From an uncultured Clostridia bacterium (GTDB lineage Bacteria > Bacillota > Clostridia > Oscillospirales > CAG-272): a stretch of DNA of 7,616 nt. The notes beneath the pieces were generated by a model that saw only the letters and a program-made list of their open reading frames with translations, was not told where the DNA came from and did not search any database. Positions 1-5,062 of this stretch are shown here, piece after piece. The stretch is from contig CAMPBZ010000053.1 in assembly GCA_946641795.1 (NCBI GenBank), forward strand, positions 1-7,616. The letters are read 5' to 3'. A program made the position numbers and the translations under genes. Positions within the stretch are counted from its first letter, which is position 1; each line of letters starts with the position of its first letter.

Positions 1-330
1 AAAGTGTTTTGCAAAGTTTTCGTGCGTGCCCCAGGGATCGGGAATATCCACGTAGGGGCAGCCGATGTATTTATCGTAGGTGTCGCCCACCACTTCGCGC
101 ACGTTTGCCGGGATCTTGCGGCAACGGTCGTATTCGTCCCAGGAGAACAAAAGCCGGGCTTTCTTTCCTTTCTTTTGCAGGGCGCGAACCACGAAATAGG
201 AGGTTACCACATCGCGGAAGTTTCCAATGTGGATCGAGCCGGAAGGGCTGATGCCCGCGGCGCAAACGTATTCTTCTTTTTGGGGGTTGCGGTCAATGAG
301 CCGCTGTGCAATTTCTTCAGACCAGTGCAT
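1..330 (-). CDS. lysS: Lysine--tRNA ligase, class I (N-terminal part; 3' end beyond the window)
   Basis: Charges tRNA-Lys with lysine in the cytoplasm using the class I (Rossmann-fold) form of LysRS, typical of archaea and found in a minority of bacteria in place of, or beside, the class II enzyme. The reverse complement reads 110 residues beginning MHWSEEIAQRL. Around residues 25-37 it shows GISPSGSIHIGN, carrying the HIGN form of the class I HIGH signature. A stretch reading SWDEYDRCRKIP follows, then VDIPDPWGTHENFAKHF; both match my memory of the family. The ATG at 328-330 is preceded by a GAGGAAG ribosome site and, about 24 bases further upstream, the likely transcription start of a strong promoter. 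The gene runs off the left edge, so the KMSKS-type loop and anticodon-binding region are not visible. No class II LysRS motif is seen. Identification is firm; the gene name follows common usage. Confidence 0.93.
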   Translation of the reverse strand, partial: MHWSEEIAQRLIDRNPQKEEYVCAAGISPSGSIHIGNFRDVVTSYFVVRALQKKGKKARLLFSWDEYDRCRKIPANVREVVGDTYDKYIGCPYVDIPDPWGTHENFAKHF

Positions 331-360
331 GGTGCTTCCTCTTTCCTAAAAGATATTCTT

Positions 361-389
361 ATTCTAACATATCGCAATTAGTTTGTCAA
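361..389 (-). promoter_or_regulatory. Sigma-A promoter of lysS
   Basis: On the minus strand a perfect -35 TTGACA (384-389) is followed after exactly 17 bp by TAGAAT (361-366), with an extended -10 TGT just before it. The predicted start near 354 leaves only about 24 bases of leader before the lysS ATG, so there is no room for a T-box or other riboswitch. Confidence 0.82.
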
Positions 390-411
390 CCGGAACGGCG
401 GAAAAACAACG

Positions 412-442
412 AAAAAAGCGGCCCGTTCCGGACCGCTTTTTT
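412..442 (-). terminator. Intrinsic terminator after the 96-residue protein gene
   Basis: AAAAAAGCGG (412-421) pairs with CCGCTTTTTT (433-442). It lies 13 bases beyond the stop codon of the minus-strand gene at 456-746. Read as minus-strand RNA, the inner bases also pair (U-G, C-G, C-G, G-C around a GAA loop), giving a continuous 14-bp stem followed by six U. Read as plus-strand RNA, one inner pair becomes a C-A mismatch. The hairpin therefore works best for the leftward transcript. Confidence 0.85.
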
Positions 443-455
443 CCAAAGTTTCGGC

Positions 456-746
456 TTATGCCGACCGCAGTGCGCGTTCCAGCCAGATCAGGCCCATGGA
501 AAACGCGTCTGTCAAGCCTTTTTTGTTACCCTGCATAATAATTTTGTTGGGGTCCTTGGAGTCAATGACCTGCACCAAAATATTTTCGGGCGCGCCGGTT
601 TCTTTATTGTAGGAGAAAATTTCCAGAATGAGAATGCATTTTTCGGTCATATCGCCATAGCAAATGGTGTCGCCTTCGCGCACCAGCGGCTTGCCGAGAT
701 ATTCCAAATATTTACCGCTGACCAGCGGCCGTTTATCCTCTGCCAT
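456..746 (-). CDS. Unrecognised small conserved-looking protein, 96 aa
   Basis: I cannot assign a named family. The protein starts MAEDKRPLVSGKYLEYLGKP and is soluble-looking: no signal peptide, no membrane segment, two cysteines (29 and 37) without a metal-site pattern. The composition suggests a small alpha/beta fold, with strand-like segments around residues 8-30, 36-46 and 54-62 and a C-terminal amphipathic helix about 76-94 (GLTDAFSMGLIWLERAL). It is very likely a real gene: the start ATG has a strong AAGGAGG site 5 bases upstream (752-758), a consensus promoter lies just behind it, and an intrinsic terminator follows the stop. It sits between lysS and tmcAL, both tRNA-related and on the same strand. 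No terminator is visible after tmcAL, so readthrough from tmcAL could add to its expression. A translation-linked role would be guesswork. Confidence 0.85.
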   Translation of the reverse strand: MAEDKRPLVSGKYLEYLGKPLVREGDTICYGDMTEKCILILEIFSYNKETGAPENILVQVIDSKDPNKIIMQGNKKGLTDAFSMGLIWLERALRSA

Positions 747-781
747 ATCTGCCTCCTTGTGGGGATTATCAAACTGGTATT

Positions 782-810
782 ATTATAGCATTCTTTTTCC
801 CGCTTGTCAA
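782..810 (-). promoter_or_regulatory. Consensus sigma-A promoter of the 96-residue protein gene
   Basis: The minus strand shows TTGACA (805-810), a 17-bp spacer and TATAAT (782-787). The spacer ends in TGC, which gives an extended -10. The expected start near 775 leaves a leader of roughly 29 bases containing the AAGGAGG site. Confidence 0.88.
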
Positions 811-838
811 GGGTTCCCGCACATTCCGTTTTGTCTTT

Positions 839-2023
839 TCACCAAACGGTGGGATTTTGCCGCAAAAGCTCGGCCGGGGACGCCGGGCGCGGCAGGCAGA
901 GCGCGTAAAGCGAGAGCGCCTTTTTGGCAAGCTCGGATTGCCGCCTTGCCGCCGGAAAATCGGGCACGCCGGCGTTTGCCGTTACCACCGGGAGATCGGC
1001 CGTTTTGCGCACCGCGGAAAGAAATGCCCTGCCCCGCTCGTTTGCCGCCAACATTCGCGCATAGGCGGGGGGCGCCGAAAGATCCTCTTTCTTCACACCC
1101 GCCAAAAGGAACAACAGCGCGCGGCGCAACCTTGCGTTGGGGTATTTTTTTGTTGCCGCAAGGGCAAACAGCGCTTCCAGGTCGGCCGCCTCGTTCGCCG
1201 CGGCTTGCAGGCGGTTGCCAACGCCTCCGCCCGCCTCGGCAATGGTTTCAAACGCGGCGGGGTCGGCTCCGCGCAGACCCCAAAGGATGGCCGGAGCGGC
1301 AAAGTTCAGGCTTGCCGGAAACCGCCCGGCGGCCTGCTCCCGTTGAATGATTTTTTGCTCAAAATCGGGCAATCGCGCGGTAATGGTATCGGTTTTTCCC
1401 TCAAAAATCGCCTTTCGCAACGCAGCGGCGGAGGGAATGCTTTGCGCGTTCAGGGCAAGATCACGGTCGTCGGCGCCCACCCGCTTGACGGCGTGGGGGA
1501 TCAGGTTTGCCTCCTGCTCCTCAATGGCGCGCAGATAGGCCACGGCCAGAATATCGTTGGGAGAAAGCGGCTCCGAAAGCCCGCAAAAAGTGGCAAGCAA
1601 CTGAAAATAGAGCGCCGCCGTTCCAATGTTCCCCTCGCCCGACCGTTTGGCGTACTCGGTGCGGAAAGCCGGGCTTTGTGCCGTTGCGGCAAGGCGGGAA
1701 AGCCGGTCAAGGTCGCCGCTCTCACTGCCAAACCAAAGGTCGGTGGCACCCAGCCGCGCAAGCGCCGAAACGCCCGCGGCGGCAAAGGCCTCGGCGCCCG
1801 AAGCCGCGTACGGGAACGGAAGCTCCAACACCAGGTCCGCCCCCATTCCAAGCAGGATTTCGGCGCGCGCCGCCGGCGAAAGAATGGCCGCCTCGTCGCG
1901 CTGAACGAACGGCCCGCTCATCAGGCAAACCACGCAGTCGGACTGTTGTTTGGCTTGCTCGATCAGGTATGCGTGCCCCGCGTGCGGCGGGTTGCACTCG
2001 CAAATAACGGCTCCCGTTTTCAA
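839..2023 (-). CDS. tmcAL: tRNA(Met) cytidine acetate ligase TmcAL (YlbM family)
   Basis: The family uses ATP and acetate to make N4-acetylcytidine at wobble position 34 of elongator tRNA-Met. The 394-residue product has the nucleotidyltransferase HxGH site in ECNPPHAGH (9-17). Other family landmarks are SGPFVQRDEAAIL (36-48), GADLVLELPF (61-70), FGSESGDLD (98-106), SPNDILAVAYLRA (154-166), SAAALRKAI (198-206) and TKKYPNARLRRALLFLL (291-307). I recall B. subtilis YlbM at about 415 aa, so the length fits. The start chosen is TTG at 2021-2023: AAGGAGG lies 8 bases upstream and the residues that follow align with the family N-terminus. The open frame continues upstream to 2692, but that extension covers the gene's own promoter and the opposing yceD gene. 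Core variants are QRDE for the usual QRGE and CNPP for the usual YNPF. The gene is divergent from yceD-rpmF, as I remember for ylbM/ylbN-rpmF in Bacillus. Confidence 0.93.
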   Translation of the reverse strand: MKTGAVICECNPPHAGHAYLIEQAKQQSDCVVCLMSGPFVQRDEAAILSPAARAEILLGMGADLVLELPFPYAASGAEAFAAAGVSALARLGATDLWFGSESGDLDRLSRLAATAQSPAFRTEYAKRSGEGNIGTAALYFQLLATFCGLSEPLSPNDILAVAYLRAIEEQEANLIPHAVKRVGADDRDLALNAQSIPSAAALRKAIFEGKTDTITARLPDFEQKIIQREQAAGRFPASLNFAAPAILWGLRGADPAAFETIAEAGGGVGNRLQAAANEAADLEALFALAATKKYPNARLRRALLFLLAGVKKEDLSAPPAYARMLAANERGRAFLSAVRKTADLPVVTANAGVPDFPAARRQSELAKKALSLYALCLPRPASPAELLRQNPTVW

Positions 2024-2059
2024 GGGTTTGCCCTCCTTTTTTGCATATTTGATGGGTTT

Positions 2060-2088
2060 ATTATAGCACGAAACGCCCCGGCTGTCAA
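2060..2088 (-). promoter_or_regulatory. Consensus sigma-A promoter of tmcAL
   Basis: The minus strand reads TTGACA (2083-2088), 17 bp, TATAAT (2060-2065), with TGC before the -10. The predicted transcript starts near 2053, about 30 bases before the TTG start at 2023. This supports that start, because any ATG further upstream in the frame would not be in the transcript. Confidence 0.88.
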
Positions 2089-2138
2089 CGAAACCGCGCC
2101 GAAAAACGCGGCCGGGACAAAAAAACCGAAAAAACCTA

Positions 2139-2167
2139 TTGACAAAACCCGCAAAACCCGTTATAAT
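2139..2167 (+). promoter_or_regulatory. Consensus sigma-A promoter of the yceD-rpmF operon
   Basis: TTGACA (2139-2144), 17-bp spacer, TATAAT (2162-2167). It lacks the TG of an extended -10, unlike the other promoters here. The start near 2174 gives a leader of about 37 bases. The -35 elements of this promoter and of tmcAL lie 50 bp apart, so the two divergent promoters could be occupied at once. Confidence 0.88.
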
Positions 2168-2210
2168 AATTGTTGTCGCGTTTGAAGAAGGACGAAAGCG
2201 GGGTGGGTGT

Positions 2211-2738
2211 ATGATTTTAGATATGCGACCCATGCTGCGCGGCGAGGTTGACCGCATTGCGATCGATTTTCCCTTTTCGCCCCGACTGCCCGAAGGCGTA
2301 GAGCCGGACGGCGAGGCCCGTGTGAGCGGCGAAGTGACCGACAGCGCGGGGTATATGCGCCTGACGCTCTCGGCCGAAGTCCCTTTCCACGGGGTATGCG
2401 CGCGTTGCCTGGACCCGGTGAACGATACGTTTACCGTGGAGCTGGAACGCACCGTTGCCACCGAAGGAACCCTGACCAAAGAGCAGTTGGAAGAAAACGT
2501 TGACGAATACGCCGTGATCCAAAACGGCTTATTGGATTTGGACGACCTGATCGGCGAGGAGATTTTTTTGACCTTTCCGATGCGCGTTCTCTGCTCGCTC
2601 GACTGCCCGGGGCTTTGCCCCAAATGCGGCAAACCGCTCAAAGACGGCGCCTGCGGATGCCCGACGCGCGAGATCGACCCCCGTTTGGCCATTCTTGCAA
2701 ACTACGAATGGGCAAAAGACGAGGACGACAAATCCTGA
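2211..2738 (+). CDS. yceD: YceD/YlbN family protein (DUF177), putative 23S rRNA accumulation factor
   Basis: Family members are encoded directly upstream of rpmF across bacteria and have been linked to 23S rRNA accumulation; the biochemical activity is not settled. The 175-residue product has the family's CARCL motif at 63-67 (Cys63, Cys66). Its C-terminal cysteine cluster reads CSLDCPGLCPKCG (Cys128, 132, 136, 139), then CGC (Cys148, Cys150) and IDPRLAIL at 155-162. The cysteine arrangement suggests metal binding. The start is ATG 2211. An in-frame extension upstream begins inside the promoter (its first TTG is the -35 box), so it cannot be translated from this transcript. The ribosome site is poor: only GGGTGGGTGT directly before the ATG, whereas rpmF downstream has a strong one. 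It is cotranscribed with rpmF, which starts 63 bases after the yceD stop. Confidence 0.9.
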   Translation: MILDMRPMLRGEVDRIAIDFPFSPRLPEGVEPDGEARVSGEVTDSAGYMRLTLSAEVPFHGVCARCLDPVNDTFTVELERTVATEGTLTKEQLEENVDEYAVIQNGLLDLDDLIGEEIFLTFPMRVLCSLDCPGLCPKCGKPLKDGACGCPTREIDPRLAILANYEWAKDEDDKS

Positions 2739-2758
2739 ACCAAAAAAAGTAAACCGGC

Positions 2759-2779
2759 TTCGCGCCCCACGGGCGCGGA
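2759..2779 (+). other. Intercistronic RNA hairpin between yceD and rpmF
   Basis: CGCGCCC (2761-2767) pairs with GGGCGCG (2771-2777) around a CAC loop, extended by a U-G and a U-A pair at the base. No U tract follows (next bases are AATAAAAG), so it is not a terminator. It ends about 10 bases before the GGAGG of the rpmF ribosome site and could set message stability or processing; that role is inference. Confidence 0.6.
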
Positions 2780-2801
2780 AATAAAAGAGGAGGTGTAAGA
2801 C

Positions 2802-3005
2802 ATGGCAGTACCGAAGAAGAAGGTTTCCAAAGCACGCAGAGACAAAAGACGCTCCCAAAACAGCAAGCTGACTCTGCCGGGCGTTGTGAAATGCTCCAAC
2901 CCCGCCTGCGACGCTTTTGTGAAGAACCACTGCGTTTGCAAAGTTTGCGGATTTTACAACGGAAAAAAGGTTCTGGATGTCAAGGCGGACAAGAAAAAGG
3001 CCTGA
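2802..3005 (+). CDS. rpmF: 50S ribosomal protein L32 (bL32)
   Basis: Structural protein of the large ribosomal subunit. The 67-residue product starts MAVPKKKVSKARRDKRRSQ, the standard bL32 N-terminus (MAVPK..SK.R...RR), followed by LPGVV and a zinc-ribbon-like region ending CKVCGFYNGKKVLDVK. Possible metal ligands are Cys31, Cys36, Cys46 and Cys49, with an extra Cys44. The first pair is spaced C-x4-C, while the form I know best is C-x2-C, and the basic tail (KADKKKA) makes the protein somewhat longer than the common 56-60 residues. The ATG follows AGAGGAGGTG (2786-2795), an excellent ribosome site 8 bases from the start. It is the last gene of the yceD operon. plsX and fab genes, which follow rpmF in some bacteria, are absent here. 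Confidence 0.96.
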   Translation: MAVPKKKVSKARRDKRRSQNSKLTLPGVVKCSNPACDAFVKNHCVCKVCGFYNGKKVLDVKADKKKA

Positions 3006-3016
3006 CCTCTCAAACC

Positions 3017-3052
3017 AACGCCGAAGCGGCTCCCGCTTCGGCGTTTTTCTTT
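3017..3052 (+). terminator. Intrinsic terminator of the yceD-rpmF operon
   Basis: AACGCCGAAGCGG (3017-3029) pairs with CCGCTTCGGCGTT (3033-3045) around a CTC loop, a perfect 13-bp stem. A TTTTTCTTT run (3044-3052) follows. It begins 11 bases after the rpmF stop codon and separates the operon from the ECF cassette. Confidence 0.93.
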
Positions 3053-3074
3053 CCTTGCTAAAACTTTCCGAAAG

Positions 3075-3106
3075 TGTAAGATTTTCCGGCTTTTCGGGTA
3101 TATAAT
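3075..3106 (+). promoter_or_regulatory. Probable promoter of the ECF sigma operon
   Basis: A good -10 (TATAAT, 3101-3106) lies about 30 bases before the sigma gene start, but nothing resembling TTGACA sits 17 bp upstream (AAGATT there) and no TG extension is present. A TGTAAG element at 3075-3080 resembles the T-G-x-A-A-C style of ECF -35 elements, though 20 bp from the TATAAT box. Either weak sigma-A use or autoregulation by the encoded sigma factor is possible. Confidence 0.5.
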
Positions 3107-3136
3107 GGTGAATCGATTCAACAAGGAGAATGATTT

Positions 3137-3679
3137 ATGGATGAAAAAGCTCTGCTTACGCTCTTTGCCAACGATAAAAGCAAAGGTATGGAGCAGGTAC
3201 TGAAAACATATACCGGGTTTGTCTTTGCCATCGTCAGGGGCAGACTCGGTGAAATTTGTACCTCATCCGAGATCGAAGACTGTGTGAACGACGTTTTCAT
3301 TCGATTTGCCGAAAGCCTTGAAAAATTTGATCCCGATCGAGCCAGTTTGAAAACCTATCTCGGCGTAATTGCAAGAAATTGTGCCGCAAATATTGCAAGA
3401 AATCGGCTGTCGACCGTTTCGATTGACGATGATCTGATCGAAATTCCGGACGATTACGATTTGGAAGACGAAATTGCAAAAAAAGAGCTGGCAAAAACGG
3501 TAATTGAGCAAATCAAGTTGCTCGGCTCGCCCGATTCGGACATCCTTTTTCGTAAATACTATTTGGGAGAAAGCACAAAGCAAATTGCGGCGGAGTTGAA
3601 ATTATCGCCCTCGAATGTTGATGTACGCGCACACAGAGCAATGGAAAAACTGCGTAAAAAACTTGGAGGTATGCTGTAA
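3137..3679 (+). CDS. RNA polymerase sigma-70 family sigma factor, ECF type
   Basis: Directs RNA polymerase to a specific promoter set, usually for envelope stress or an outside signal. The 180-residue product has the two-domain ECF layout. Sigma region 2 spans about 22-92, with EIEDCVNDVFIRF at 45-57 and the core-binding/-10 helices KTYLGVIARNCAANIARNR at 72-90. An acidic linker (97-117) follows. Region 4 spans about 122-178 with a helix-turn-helix in GESTKQIAAELKLSPSNVDVRAHRAMEKLRKKL. There is no region 1 or 3. The ATG has AAGGAG (3123-3128) 8 bases upstream. The stop codon overlaps the next gene's ATG (TAATG), a typical sigma/anti-sigma coupling. Two sampled 60-base rows of the gene are near 48% GC against about 68% in a sampled row of rqcH, so composition differs from the neighbours. 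The regulon cannot be read from this window. Confidence 0.9.
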   Translation: MDEKALLTLFANDKSKGMEQVLKTYTGFVFAIVRGRLGEICTSSEIEDCVNDVFIRFAESLEKFDPDRASLKTYLGVIARNCAANIARNRLSTVSIDDDLIEIPDDYDLEDEIAKKELAKTVIEQIKLLGSPDSDILFRKYYLGESTKQIAAELKLSPSNVDVRAHRAMEKLRKKLGGML

Positions 3680-4497
3680 TGAAAAAAAATCTTTCCGAAA
3701 TCCTGCAAAACGCCGACGCCGAAGCCTTGGAAGGCCTGTTTGATTCCGTAAAAGCGCAAGAAAAGCCCGCACGAAAAACCGAAGAAAAGCCGAAAAGCAA
3801 TCGGCCGATCTTCTTTCGTGTCGTCGCCTTTGCCGCTTCGGTTGCCCTGCTCCTTTCGGGCGCGATCATTCTGACAACCCTTTTGACCCGCGAAACCGGC
3901 GATTCTTCCAACTCTTACGGTAGAATGGTTGACAACCCAAAACCATACGATAGCTCGTTCAACGCACTTACCCGACGCGCGGATTTTAACGAGATCATCT
4001 GGGACGCGGAAGCCGAACTGCCCTATGTTGCGGACGATTCACCGGCACTGGTGGAATGGAACGGGCTCTCTTTGAGCGAGGCGCTTTACAACAAGCTCCT
4101 TTCGGCCTCGGACAACGATCTATTTGCCGTCACGGTCAAAGTAAAGCCGGATTTTCCGTACACAATTAAAGATTACCCATATTTGCCCAGACTGGTAGTT
4201 GTGAACATGAACGAGTTTGGATTTGTTGTTGATAATTTCGTGTATAGCGGATATCACCAGGCAACAGATCAGCACTATGAGATCGCCGTGATGACGAAAG
4301 CGCAGCTTGCCTCGCTACGGCAGAATTATGAAGCACCCGAAGGATGGCTCCCCTTCAATTTTGAAAGCGGGTATTTTACCACGCTCCCCTACCCGGAAGA
4401 AGATATTGCCTACGCAATAAGCACCTACGCTTCCGTCCCAAACACCCGGGACGCCCCGGATGCCTCCCCCGAGGAACCGGCAACAATTTTGGAATAA
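3679..4497 (+). CDS. Single-pass membrane protein, probable anti-sigma factor of the upstream ECF sigma
   Basis: I do not recognise a named family for the full length. The 272-residue protein has a short charged cytoplasmic N-terminus (1-43: LSEILQNADAEALEGLFDSV, then a Lys/Glu/Pro-rich linker), one membrane segment (about 44-69) with no signal-peptidase site, and a roughly 200-residue outside domain. It contains no cysteine, so it is not a zinc-binding (ZAS) anti-sigma. The outside domain has a segment LSEALYNKLLSASDNDLFAVTVKVKPDF across 131-158 and MTKAQLASLRQNYEAP at 205-220. It ends in an acidic, Pro-rich tail. Its ATG overlaps the sigma stop codon, and GGAGGT (3665-3670) lies 8 bases upstream, implying coupled translation at a fixed ratio. 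Position and topology fit an anti-sigma that holds the sigma at the membrane and senses something outside. That role is inferred, not shown. Confidence 0.72.
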   Translation: MKKNLSEILQNADAEALEGLFDSVKAQEKPARKTEEKPKSNRPIFFRVVAFAASVALLLSGAIILTTLLTRETGDSSNSYGRMVDNPKPYDSSFNALTRRADFNEIIWDAEAELPYVADDSPALVEWNGLSLSEALYNKLLSASDNDLFAVTVKVKPDFPYTIKDYPYLPRLVVVNMNEFGFVVDNFVYSGYHQATDQHYEIAVMTKAQLASLRQNYEAPEGWLPFNFESGYFTTLPYPEEDIAYAISTYASVPNTRDAPDASPEEPATILE

Positions 4498-4509
4498 GCA
4501 GAATACAAA

Positions 4510-4547
4510 AAAAGAGGGAACCGCTTTTGCAAGCGGTTCCCTCTTTT
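4510..4547. terminator. Bidirectional intrinsic terminator between the ECF operon and dut
   Basis: AAAAGAGGGAACCGCTT (4510-4526) and AAGCGGTTCCCTCTTTT (4531-4547) form a perfect 17-bp stem with a TTGC loop. A-rich sequence lies on the left (4507-4513) and T-rich sequence on the right, so both the rightward ECF transcript and the leftward rqcH-dut transcript gain a U tract. It is 13 bases after one stop codon and 17 bases from the other. Confidence 0.93.
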
Positions 4548-4563
4548 CATTCTATTTGTGATT

Positions 4564-5007
4564 TTATTTGACCCCGGTGTGGCCGAAGCCGCCGGCGCCG
4601 CGCTCGGTCTCATCCAGCGTTTCGGTAACCAGAAAATCGGCGTGGAGCACCGGCAAAAAGAAGAGTTGGGCAATGCGGTCGCCGCGCGCGACGGTGAACG
4701 GCTCCTCGCCGTGGTTGATGATCCCCACGCAAATCTCGCCGCGGTAATCCGAATCGATCACGCCGATGCTGTTGGAAAGCGTGACCCCTTTTTTGACCCC
4801 CAAACCGCTCCTGCCGGCAACAATGGCGACCACCCCTTCGGTTTCGGGCGAAATGGCAAGCCCGGTGGGAATGAGCGCGCGTTCGCCGGGTGCAAGCGTG
4901 AGCGTTTCGCCTTCTTCCAACGCGGCGCGCAGATCCACCGCGGCGGCGCCGGGCGTGGCGTATTCGGGCGCGGTCATGCCGCGCGTGAGTTTGAGTTTTA
5001 CCTTCAT
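4564..5007 (-). CDS. dut: Deoxyuridine 5'-triphosphate nucleotidohydrolase (dUTPase)
   Basis: Hydrolyses dUTP to dUMP and pyrophosphate, keeping uracil out of DNA and supplying dUMP for dTMP synthesis. It acts as a cytoplasmic homotrimer in this family. The 147 residues match the usual 145-150, and all five trimeric-dUTPase motifs are present in order. Motif 1 is around AAAVDLRA (21-28, Asp25) and motif 2 is GRSGLGVKKG (65-74). Motif 3 is GVIDSDYRGE (82-91, predicted catalytic Asp85), motif 4 is GDRIAQLF (109-116), and the C-terminal P-loop-like motif 5 is RGAGGFGHTG (136-145). The ATG at 5005-5007 is chosen because the MKVKLKLT N-terminus fits and AGGAG lies 8 bases upstream (5016-5020). The open frame extends to 5085 but would overlap rqcH. 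It follows rqcH by 55 bases with no clear promoter between, so the two are likely cotranscribed. Confidence 0.96.
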   Translation of the reverse strand: MKVKLKLTRGMTAPEYATPGAAAVDLRAALEEGETLTLAPGERALIPTGLAISPETEGVVAIVAGRSGLGVKKGVTLSNSIGVIDSDYRGEICVGIINHGEEPFTVARGDRIAQLFFLPVLHADFLVTETLDETERGAGGFGHTGVK

Positions 5008-5062
5008 TGTTCCTTCTCCTTTTTCTCGTTTTCGGGCGCTTCCCTGCGATATGGTGCAGGTT

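Noticed and set aside
331..411. Possible T-box or lysine riboswitch before lysS.
   Set aside because: The promoter leaves only about 24 bases of leader, and no T-box sequence or long structured region is present.
2094..2111. CCGCG / CGCGG inverted repeat between the tmcAL and yceD promoters as an operator.
   Set aside because: Only five base pairs around an 8-base spacer in GC-rich DNA; expected by chance.
857..2185. A 442-codon open frame on the plus strand opposite tmcAL.
   Set aside because: Arg/Gly/Lys-rich shadow of a GC-rich gene, with no motif or ribosome site; the opposite strand has a clear family match.
2139..2210. Upstream extension of yceD beginning at a TTG.
   Set aside because: That TTG is the -35 box of the promoter and the extension reads through the -10, so it lies before the transcription start.
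2024..2692. In-frame N-terminal extension that would make TmcAL 617 residues long.
   Set aside because: It covers the tmcAL promoter and runs antisense through yceD, has no family similarity, and a strong ribosome site with a TTG start at 2021-2023 fits the family N-terminus.
3137..4497. The lower-GC ECF cassette as a recent mobile insertion.
   Set aside because: No transposase, integrase, target duplication or flanking repeat is visible; composition alone does not show transfer.
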